A program made the position numbers and the translations under genes. A stretch of 64,000 nt of DNA, from the NCBI RefSeq assembly GCF_039555335.1, contig NC_092628.1:38028965-38092964 (forward strand), read 5' to 3'. Positions 53,962 to 64,000 of the stretch are shown here, piece after piece. The notes beneath the pieces were generated by a model. The model worked only from the letters and a program-made list of their open reading frames with translations. It made no database searches and was not told the DNA's origin. This DNA comes from Amphiura filiformis (lineage: Eukaryota; Echinodermata; Ophiuroidea; Amphilepidida; Amphiuridae). Each line of letters opens with the position of its first letter. Within the stretch, counting starts at the first letter, position 1.

Positions 53962-56900
53962 CTGATGAATTTATCCAAGAGGTAGATATGTGGGTATTGA
54001 TAAAAATACCTGCTATCAGTAATAAAATCGAATCAGTAGTGTTAGCAGCAAATTTAGTATTACTAACTATTTACTAGGAATTGATAAACTACCTGCTATC
54101 AGCAGTAGATATAGGAATTGACAAACTACCTGCTATCAGCAGTAGATATAGGAATTGATAAACTACCTGCTATCAGCAGTAGATATAAGAATTGATCAAC
54201 TATACCTGCTATCAGCAATATAGGAATTGATAAACTATCTGCTATCAGCAGTAGATATAGGAACTGATAAATTACCTGCTATCAGCAGTTAATATTATGA
54301 ATTGATAAACTACCTGCTATCAGCAGTAGATAGGCCTATAGGAATTGATCAACTACCTGCTATCAGTAGTAGATATAGGAATTGATAAACTATACCTGCT
54401 ATCAGCAGTAGATATAGGAATTGATCAACTACCTTACCTACTATCAGCAGAAGATATAGGAATTGATATACTACCAGCTATCAGCAGTAGATATAGGAAC
54501 TGATAAACTACCTGATATCAGCAATATATATAGGAATTGATAAACTACCTGATATCAGCAGTAGATATAGGAATTGATAAACTACCTGATATCAGCAGTA
54601 GATATAGGAATTGATAAACTACCTGCACATCATCCACATAACGACGCCAATACCGTGGCTTACAAAAGCAAGGGTATGGTAGTGCTCCGCTGCTCCCTTA
54701 TGTGAATGGAGTTTCTGAACGAGTTCAAAGAATTGTCAAAAAGCACAAAGTCGACACCGCTATGAAACCACATCAAACCCTCAAACAAATCCTGGTCCAC
54801 CCCAAAGACAAAAGAGACACGCTAAAAACAGGCAATTGATTTACGAGATCGGCTGCCAAAACTGCGATCTCGGAAGTTAAGAAAGCCAACGAGAAAAAGT
54901 TCACCAGGTCTGAACGTAGGGCATCCGAGCAAGAACAACAAAGTCGGCCATATCTGATCATGTCGCAAGAGCAAATCATGTCGTCAATTGGGAGGACTCC
55001 AAGATACTTGGCAAGGAACATGTCAGAAAGTCTAGAGAAGTACGAGAAGCGACGGAGATCAGAAAGAGGAGGACGAAGACCATGAATGGAGAGGAATAAA
55101 TATAGGAATTGATAAACACCTGATATCGCAGTAGATATAGGAATTGATCAACTATATACCTGCTATCAGCAATAGATATAGGAATTGATCAATTACCTGC
55201 TATCAGCAGTTGATATATGAATTGATAAGCTACCTGATATCAGCAGTAGATATAGGAATTGATAAACTACCTGCTATCAGTAGTAAATATAAGAATTGAT
55301 AAACTATACCTGCTATCAGCAGTAGATATAAAATTACCTGCTATCAGCCGTTGATATTATGAATTGATAAACTACCTGCTATCAGCAGTAGATAGGCCTA
55401 TAGGAATCGATATACTACCTGCTAGCAGCAGTAGATATAGGAATTGATCAATTACCTGCTATCAGCAGTAGATATAGGAATTGATCAACTACCGTATACC
55501 TGCTATCAGCAATAGTTGATATATGAATTGATAAGCTACCTGATATCAGCAGTAGATATAGGAATTGATAAACTACCTGCTATCAGCAGTAGATATAGGA
55601 ATTGATAAATTACCTGCTATCAGCAGTTGATATTATGAATTGATAAACTACCTGCTATCAGCAGTAGATAGGCCTATAGGAATCGATATACTACCTGCTA
55701 TCAGTAGTAGATATAGGAATTGATAAACTGCCTGCTATCAGCAGTAGATAGGCCTATATGAATCGATATACTACCTGCTATCAGTAGTAGATATAGGAAT
55801 TGATAAACTACCTGCTATCAGTAGAGTAGTAGATATACGAATTGATAAACTATACCTGCTATCAGCAGTAGATATAGGAATTGATAAACTACCTGCTATC
55901 AGCAGTAGATATAGGAATTGATAAACTACCTGCTATCAGTAGAGTAGTAGATATAGGAATTGATAAACTACCTGCTATCAGCAGTAGATATAGGAATTGA
56001 TAAACTATACCTGCTATCAGCAGTAGATATAGGAATTGATAAACTATACCTGCTATCAGCAGTAGATATAGGAATTGATAAACTACCTGCTATCAGTAGA
56101 GTAGTAGATATAGGAATTGATAAACTACCTGCTATCAGCAGTAGATATAGGAATTGATAAACTATACCTGCTATCAGCAGTAGATATAGGAATTGATAAA
56201 CTATACCTGCTATCAGCAGTAGATATAGGAATTGATAAACTACCTGCTATCAGCAGTAGATATAGGAATTGATAAACTACCTGCTATCAGCAGTAGATAT
56301 AGGAATTGATCAACTACCTGCTATCAGCAGTAGATATAGGAATTGATAAACTACCTGATATCAGCAGTAGATATAGGAATTGATAAACTACCTGATATCA
56401 GCAGTAGATATAGGAATTGATCAACTACCGTATACCTGCTATCAGCAATAGTTGATATTTGAATTGATAAGCTACCTGATATCAGCAGTAGATATAGGAA
56501 TTGATAAATTACCTGCTATCAGCAGTAGATATAGGAATTGATAAACTACCTGCTATCAGCAGTAGATATAGGAATTGATCAATTACCTGCTATCAGCAGT
56601 TGATATATGAATTGATAAGCTACCTGCTATCAGCAGTAGATATAGGAATTGATAAACTACATGCTATCAGTAGTAGATATAAGAATTGATAAACTATACC
56701 TGCTATCAGCAGTAGATATAAAATTACCTGCTATCAGCAGTTGATATTATGAATTGATAAACTACCTGCTATCAGCAGTAGATAGGCCTATAGGAATCGA
56801 TATACTACCTGCTATCAGTAGTAGATATAGGAATTGATAAACTACCTGCTGTCAGCAGTAGATAGGCCTATAGGAATCGATATACTACCTGCTATCAGTA

Positions 56901-58870
56901 GTAGATATAGGAATTGATAAACTACCTGCTATCAGCAGTAGATATAAAATTACCTGCTATCAGCAGTTGATATTATGAATTGATAAACTACCTGCTATCA
57001 GCAGTAGATATAGGAATTGATAAATTACCTGCTATCAGCAGTAGATAGAGGAATTGATCAACTACCGTATACCTGCTATCAGCAATAGTTGATATATGAA
57101 TTGATAAGCTACCTGATATCAGCAGTAGATATAGGAATTGATAAACTACCTGCTATCAGCAGTAGATATAGGAATTGATAAACTACCTGCTATCAGCAGT
57201 AGATATAGGAATTGATCAATTACCTGCTATCAGCAGTTGATATATGAATTGATAAGCTACCTGATATCAGCAGTAGATATAGGAATTGATAAACTGCATG
57301 CTATCAGTAGTAGATATAAGAATTGATAAACTACATGCTATCAGTAGTAGATATAAGAATTGATAAACTATACCTGCTATCAGCAGTAGATATAAAATTA
57401 CCTGGTATCAGCAGTTGATATTATGAATTGATAAACTACCTGCTATCAGCAGTAGATAGGCCTATAGGAATCGATATACTACCTGCTATCAGTAGTAGAT
57501 ATAGGAATTGATAAACTACCTGCTATCAGCAGTAGATAGGCCTATAGGAATCGATATACTACCTGCTATCAGTAGTAGATATAGGAATTGATAAGCTACC
57601 TGATATCAGCAGTAGATATAGGAATTGATAAACTACCTGCTATCAGTAGAGTAGTAGATATACGAATTGATAAACTATACCTGCTATCAGCAGTAGATAT
57701 AGGAATTGATAAACTACCTGCTATCAGCAGTAGATATAGGAATTGATAAACTACCTGCTATCAGTAGTAGATATAGGAATTGATAAATTACCTGCTATCA
57801 GCAGTAGATAAAGGAATTGATCAACTACCGTATACCTGCTATCAGCAATAGTTGATATATGAATTGATAAGCTACCTGATATCAGCAGTAGATATAGGAA
57901 TTGATAAACTACCTGCTATCAGTAGAGTAGTAGATATACGAATTGATAAACTATACCTGCTATCAGCAGTAGATATAGGAATTGATAAACTACCTGCTAT
58001 CAGCAGTAGATATAGGAATTGATAAATTACCTGCTATCAGCAGTTGATATTATGAATTGATAAACTACCTGCTATCAGCAGTAGATAGGCCTATAGGAAT
58101 TGATAAACTACCCGCTATCAGCAGTAGATATACGAATTGATAAACTATACCTGCTATCAGTAGTAGATATAGGAATTGGTAAACTACCTGCTCTCAGCAG
58201 TAGATATAGGAATTGATAAACTACCTGCTATCAGTAGTAGATATAAGAATTGATAAACTATACCTGCTATCAGCAGTAGATATAGGAATTGATAAACTAC
58301 CTGTTATCAGCAGTTGATAAATGAATTGATAAACTACCTGCTATTAGCAGTAGATAGGCCTATAGGAATTGATAAACTACCCGCTATCAGGAGTAGATAT
58401 AGGAATTGATAAACTACCTGCTATCAGCAGTAGATATAGGAATTGATAAACTACCTGCTATCAGCAGTAGATATAGGAATTGATAAACTACCTGCTATCA
58501 GCAGTAGATATAGGAATTGATAAATTACCGACTATCAGCAGTTGATATATGAATTGATAAACTACCTGCTATTAGCAGTAGATAGGCCTATAGGAATTGA
58601 TAAACTACCTGATATCATCAGGAAATATAGGTATTGATAAACTATCTGCTATCAGAAGTAGATAGACAATAAACTAACCTCCTATAAGCAGCATATGTGA
58701 GCATTGACACTACCTGCTATAAGCAGCAGATGTGTACAATAAACTACCTGCTATCAGCAGTAAATATGCGCATTGATAAACTACCTGCTATCAGCAGACT
58801 ATATACGCATTAATATAATAAACTATTATTGTTTGCTATCAACAGTAGATGTGAGCATTTATCAGCAGTA
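53962..58870 (+). repeat. main 37-bp satellite array, ~4.9 kb
   Basis: More than 100 units of about 37 bp built on GGAATTGATAAACTACCTG and CTATCAGCAGTAGATAT. Variants: TAGGCCTATAGGAATCGATA, CAGTTGATATTATGAATTG, GTAGAGTAGTAGATATA, AGATATAAAATTACC, ACTATACCTG and ACTACCGTATACCTG. Variants recur in fixed order, giving higher-order blocks. The unit is not a multiple of three and is not coding. Units become diverged towards both edges, as expected for satellite edges. Confidence 0.97.
54626..55099 (+). mobile_element. second Penelope-type fragment inside the satellite
   Basis: Frames read LPYVNGVSERVQRIVKKHK, PHQTLKQILVHPKDKRDTLK and, further on, pieces ending in a charged KYEKRRRSERGGRRP-like tract. 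This is the region just before and after the GIY-YIG domain in the same class as 53300-53960. Broken and short; satellite units lie directly on both sides. Confidence 0.7.
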
Positions 58871-61140
58871 GATCCAGAAGAAACACAAATTTGGGAGACA
58901 CGACCCTTAGGAAATGATGATAATATCAGTATAGTTTGACATTTTGCTATTTGTAACAAACAAGGACCACACGTCGTCAATTTTCCAGAAGTAGTGGTTA
59001 ATATTGTTTGCGCCATCTATCATGTCTATATAGATAAGAGCAACCTTTCTTGAAGCGACTTGATCATACTAACTCCTCTCATACGGGTCACTAAGAATAT
59101 ATCATGTTTTTGTCTGTTAGTATAGACAGTCAGTAAAAAATAATAGACTATTTATGTCAAATGTCGAATGATAAGTTTTTAAAAAAGAGGATGAATAGTT
59201 AGTCTTAACCATACATTTTACCTCTGATATCTTGGTTGAACTCACCATCTCCAGCGAAGACTTGTTGTAACTGTCAGTGCGCAGTGTGATCACCAGTTGC
59301 TGCAGGCGAAAATCACTTCCTGGAAACTACCGACAACCTCCACAAGGTTATAGCTCGCGTAACTCATTTCTGGGCTGTGTGCTGCCCATGGACAAGTGGT
59401 CATGTGATCAATCCTACCTCGATCTGTGACAGACAGAAAAAAAATCCAATGAGAACTCCAAGTTGTCAAGAAGACGAGGCAATTTTCAAGTCGTAAACCA
59501 GTGTGAAAGGTGACATCATTATAATAGCATGATGACACATGGTCAGAAGGGACCGTTTAGATCTGATGAGCTATAGTTTTCAGCAGATTTCTTCAGCGGT
59601 CTCCCGATTTTGCGCTGTTTATGGCGTAAACACGCCGGAATTTGGGTGCTGATTGGCGGATCGAATCACGTCATCATCACATCGGCACCTCATTCCTCTG
59701 GTTAAGCTGCGTAGCATCGCGTGCTAGTTCTTTCGTGATAATCAGAAAGAGCTGACGAACACCGCTGAAGGAATTTGCTGAATACTTTTTTCATATATAG
59801 GCCTAATCAAAGTAATCTGAATAGCACAAGATAAGTAATAAATAGACAAACCATTATCATCTCAGCTCAATAAACAAGGGGTATGCAATAAAGAATAAGG
59901 ATATGTTTATGTAATCTGCACTTCAGTTTAACAGATGATAAGAGCTTATATAATGGCGTATTACATTTACAAGCTAATGCAATGCAATGGTGTAATAACA
60001 CAAACGCTTAGAACTCACGCGCTTTACATGAAAATGAAAAATATACTTAAAAACACCAAAACAATTATATTTAGGTCCAACCCTCCCACAGCAAGCTGAG
60101 GCAAACAATTGGACGAGCAAATATGAACCAAGGCACAAACCAAACGGCAAAAACAGAATAATGGCGTTCCAAAAAGTCCGTTTTGATATTCGGGAAGGGC
60201 GACTGCGACTGGAATTACGTTACGGTGGTGGTAAACCATCTCGTACACATACGCATGTGTGTAAGAGTTAACAGTCTGTGTCTATATGACAAGAAGACGT
60301 AAACAGACTCGACTTCTGACAGGCATCCTCGATCCTCAATGGACCACGCACTGATTATCGCCGGCCTGTAACAAATTCACGTAGCTCTGATTCTACACCA
60401 CACATATACACTCTAGTAGACTTAGCCGAATGTAGCATGGATTACATTAAAAATACAACTAGCAAGTGTCACCGGGACGAAATTTAAATTTGCCCATATG
60501 TGTGTAAAACATGCATATGAATTGAATGGCGATATAGAATCGGGTAAAACAGCAACATTTGTGCAGTACTGTATAACATATGACACTGCAGCTCTGGGCT
60601 GTGCGTATAGTTGCACACCAAACTTGAAAAGATACCATATTGTACATTACTGAGATATGTATATTATATCATTGGCGTACTTATATTGCAATATCGTATT
60701 GACCACATTAAAAGGTAGCAATAGCATTGATCATTAAAGCCAGCAGCAGATTGCAACTACTAACCTGTTGGGCTATATTGTATAGTTCTTTTCTCAACAC
60801 CCTCGGGAGTTATGCCCTCACCGTTGCGAGAATTACCAACCTTGACCGGCAAGCCGGTCAGACTGGGCGGACAACAAGACACGAGATTGTCTTTACAATG
60901 AGACAAAACAAGGCATAAATGACAATTGTTGATGATATCATATCATCTCCTTACAAAGCAGGTGCTCTATTGTTATCAACTTTTGAATGTGGGAGTTAAC
61001 ACGGAAATTTTACCTACAACGAACACACCAATTTTCTATATGCATGCGATATATCATTTTACGGCTAGCAACAGCAGCAGCTGCGGTAACATTGCAAATC
61101 CTGTGAATTGTATCATCACGTTAAGTGAGGAGGTGAGCTG
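58871..61140. other. gene-free region, two weak exon-like sites
   Basis: No firm gene. A minus-strand donor-like CTGGAGATGGTGAGTTC at about 59240-59256 follows a 150-bp stretch of more balanced composition and could end a first exon. I could not find a partner exon. Confidence 0.35.
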
Positions 61141-61154
61141 AGGAGCTGGCCACA

Positions 61155-61175
61155 TGGCATCCTCCTTTTTCTCGG
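61155..61175 (+). CDS. possible first coding exon of an off-window gene
   Basis: GGCCACATGGCATCC is a strong start context; seven codons (MASSFFS) run into GTAAGT. The downstream exons are not visible in the window. Speculative. Confidence 0.18.
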
Positions 61176-61872
61176 TAAGTTCACATGTAACACGTTATTT
61201 GCTAATCATTAACGTAATATATCTAGTTCTCGTGATTGTAATGTCGACTTTCCGTAACCGGGATGTCCGTGAAAAAAAAATGAAACGTCATTTATGATTG
61301 TAACACATGCATAGAAATAATTGAACCAATATTGTACTATTATTACTATATTATTAAAAAATACGAACTCCATCTGGTTGAATGTTATTGTATAATAATT
61401 CAATTATTTTTATTTTCACGCTGTACCGGCCTTGTTTTATTATTAATTGCATTGTGTCAATGCTTGCCTGAAGCGTAGTAGCTATAAAACAAGTTTTTAG
61501 AACAATATGCGGAATACAACATATTTTGATGGTAAAATTATAAAAATTAAAATAATATAAATTTGTTATAGACATAAATTAGATACATTGATAGTGTTTT
61601 TGTTATAATATCAATACTGAGTACCTGACAACTGTAAATATTTGTACAATACGCAAACATATGGACATTGTAAGGATTTAAAATATACTATCGTAGTTTA
61701 CTACGTCGCAGTGTTGTGTCCCGAAGATTTAAGGTGCTGCATATTATTCGTCTCACTTACAGGCGGGGGTTTCAATTGCGTGTTTAAGTTATGATAACAT
61801 TTTATTGAATTGTCACTGGTGGTATAGAATAGACAAAATTTTCACCATACATATGCCTATGGATGTAATTCA
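61176..61872. other. gene-free AT-rich stretch
   Basis: Nothing recognised. Confidence 0.4.
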
Positions 61873-61874
61873 TT

Positions 61875-61875
<1 letters not shown>

Positions 61876-61946
<71 letters not shown>

Positions 61947-61947
61947 C
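61876..61947 (+). repeat. (AAT)n microsatellite
   Basis: About 24 uninterrupted AAT units. Confidence 0.95.
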
Positions 61948-62780
61948 AAATACTTTCATTCACAATAATCTACACGTTTATCTTAACGATTTTCCAGGAT
62001 GTATACACACACCCACCCACCCCATCCCTACCCTCCACCTTCCACCCAACACATAACTCTACATCCATCCCGTCACCTGTAACCCCACCCCTACATATAC
62101 CACACACAAATACCCCTTCCCAATCTACACACACCTCACACTCACACTGCATATACCCACAGAAGAAAATAAAACAATGCAAAATTTCAACATATTTAAT
62201 ATATACTACAAATTTGACGGTAAAGTGCGTTTTCCTTCTTCAGCATCTCCTCATATTGCCGGCTGTTGAGCAAATAGTTACATAAAATATAACGCACATT
62301 TTTATTACTCCCCTTAAGGCTTAGCTTAGTACATGTGAAATCTAATGTCCAGATCATACACACATAATGAACCTAAAAATGTATATTTATTCCAAAATAA
62401 TACATTTCTCGGAGATTCAAATCACAGCTGCAGATATGGGCAAATTCAATTTTTTTGTTCCTCACGCATGAGTGAAATCCTAATTCTTCAAGCGTAATAG
62501 CAAATCACCATTCCTTGACGTTTGAGATTGAGTTATAAACAGCATCCTTGTGTTTCCATGCGTATTTTAATAACGCAATTTTATTACTCTTTTGAAGAGC
62601 AGAAGAACGGCTAACGAGTTGTGACATATTCGTGGCATTTAAAAGGACTACTTTCCGTATGCGTTAACAAAATGTGCACACTTAGAAACGCTCAAAGCTT
62701 TTGAAAACAATAACAGCATGCATGTTTTTACACAATAAGTTATTTGACCTATCTCAATGCAAAAAACCGCGTCTTTTCCT
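61948..62780. other. gene-free stretch
   Basis: CA/C-rich 61995-62165 (CACACACCCACC type), then AT-rich. No gene. Confidence 0.45.
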
Positions 62781-63180
62781 CAGAATAGCTCTACTTTATC
62801 ATCATTTTCTTTATTCCTTCTCGTCGCCTTTATAATATTTACCTGTTTATCCTTACTCTCTTTGCACTCTCCCCACCCTTCTATTATGTCTCTCGTAGTT
62901 CATTCTCGATCTTTGCATCTCTTGTCACCTTTCATCTGATATAGCTTCTTTATTTCTGTTCTCCATCTCTTCTTCCTCGTTTCTCTTGCATATTTTACTG
63001 TTTGTTTCTATTTCCTTTATCTTGCTCCTCTCATTATATCGCCAGACATTGTAAGTCACTTTTCTCTTTATGTCTCCTCCCCCTCTTCCCACCCCTCCCC
63101 TCTCTCCCTCCATCATTCCCTCTCTCTCCCACTTCTCTCCCCCTTCCCCTCTCTCTCTCCCTCCCCACCCTCTCACAATA
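62781..63180 (+). repeat. pyrimidine-rich low-complexity tract
   Basis: A long C/T-rich run with TCTCTCTCCC, CCCCTCTTCCCACCCCTCCC. Gly/Arg/Glu-rich frames on the minus strand are artefacts. Confidence 0.8.
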
Positions 63181-63598
63181 GAAAATTTCTTTGTGTACTG
63201 CTTATCCAGTTTGAATAAATAACAAGTACATGTAGCTCGAATACTTCAAATCTTGGATGTCACCCTCCCTGACGTTGACGTTAGCATATTTAATGATATT
63301 GATATAAACGTAAAAGCGTGTTGAAATTTTTGGAAAATTGTACCCCCCCACACATCCCACACTTTTATATTCTTGAGCGCACTGGGCCAAAAAAATATTG
63401 GTTCAACTTATTCACAACATCCGTCGGCAAAATTTACAAATTTACCCCCACTACCGAAAACCTGCCTACGCCACTGGGGATAATGGAAACTTTTGGGCCT
63501 TTTTACTCAACAACAACAAACAAATCCGCAATATTTAGTTTGAATTAAGTTTCAAAAACTAGGTAAAATAACAATTAGGATCTTGGGTCAAAAAACGG
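63181..63598. other. gene-free stretch with repeat scraps
   Basis: AACCTGCCTACGCCACTGGGG near 63460 looks like a dispersed repeat end. No gene. Confidence 0.4.
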
Positions 63599-63960
63599 TG
63601 TTTTTTTTTTTTTTCATTTCATTTCATTTCATTTTATTTGCCAGATAAAAAAACATTAAACATACAGTAAAACACATACAATGATTGCACAATATTAAAA
63701 GTATATAACATTTTCAATTGACCAGCAATTAACATGAGTTATTTTCATATAGTTATTAAAAGGCAAGACTCCAGTCCATGATGAGGAATCCAAGACTCCC
63801 TCGGTGTGCAAAAACAGGAGAACAAGACACAGAGCCTCTGGCAGGGATAGCCAAGAGTAACAAAAGTCACTTTCAAAGTGGCTAAACCTAAAAACTCTGC
63901 AAAAACAACACATCAAAACAGAGATCACACCGAAGGAGACAGGATTTCTCCCCATGAACT
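63599..63960 (-). mobile_element. retroposon 3' end (LINE or SINE)
   Basis: On the minus strand the sequence ends in GGCAAATAAAATGAAATGAA, continuing as (ATGAA)n and a run of As (plus-strand T-run at 63600-63614). This is the tail type of a retroposed element. The 5' part has no recognisable reverse transcriptase in the window. Confidence 0.55.
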
Positions 63961-64000
63961 AGAGTGGGGTAAATGAATAAACTAAACATATTACATAAGA

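Noticed and set aside
55960-56157. Open frame with LLSAVDIGIDK repeats
   Set aside because: Satellite units of 37 bp shift frame each unit; the frame is open only by chance.
53962-58870. CRISPR-like array
   Set aside because: Units of 37 bp are directly adjacent with no unique spacers, and the DNA is animal nuclear. It is a satellite.
59290-59538. Minus-strand 82-residue frame as a gene
   Set aside because: No recognisable domain. A nearby donor-like site makes it at best a non-coding first exon.
62925-63176. Gly/Arg/Glu-rich minus-strand frame
   Set aside because: It is a pyrimidine-rich low-complexity tract.

Overview
The window is nuclear DNA from an animal, most likely a deuterostome invertebrate; I lean towards an echinoderm-like genome but cannot prove it. 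The genes have many small exons with GT-AG introns, the products are metazoan (an interleukin-17 cytokine, an IL-17-receptor-like membrane protein, a beta-tubulin), and most of the rest is AT-rich DNA packed with fold-back elements, SINE and Penelope-like fragments, satellites and microsatellites. The motif TAGGCCTA is common, including inside a satellite.

Layout. 1-9.5 kb: no gene seen; degenerate TTAGGG repeats, a TCCGAA minisatellite, palindromic elements. 9.5-12.4 kb (+): a secreted IL-17-family cytokine gene in at least three coding exons, with an unusual Thr/Pro-rich 10-residue repeat ahead of the cystine-knot domain. 12.5-21 kb: mobile-element debris, including one element inserted in another with a TA target duplication whose empty site is visible 19 kb away. 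21.2-39.1 kb (+): a 16-exon gene whose exons join in phase to an 809-residue type I membrane protein: signal peptide, two-part ectodomain resembling IL-17 receptors, four EGF-like modules in two duplicated exon pairs, one membrane helix, and a cytoplasmic tail of about 170 residues without a recognisable SEFIR domain. 39.5-42.2 kb: a decayed Tc1/mariner copy, AGGTCA-rich repeats, a (TTTC)n tract and a composite repeat. 43.0-46.2 kb (-): a three-exon beta-tubulin gene, highly conserved but with one reading-frame break near residue 361. 46.9-58.9 kb: a 37-bp satellite field about 12 kb across, interrupted by a rearranged Penelope-like retroelement, a TTAA-flanked palindrome, a 1-kb inverted-repeat element full of DR1-type AGGTCA repeats, and two Penelope-type fragments. 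58.9-64 kb: no firm gene; microsatellites, pyrimidine-rich DNA and a retroposon tail.

The most notable biology is that a cytokine of the IL-17 family and a receptor-like gene with an IL-17R-type ectodomain lie about 9 kb apart on the same strand. The receptor combines that ectodomain with EGF modules and seems to lack the family's SEFIR signalling domain, so it may be a decoy, a co-receptor, or a receptor that signals through tyrosine motifs in its tail. These functional statements are inference; the exon structures and motifs are read directly from the sequence.
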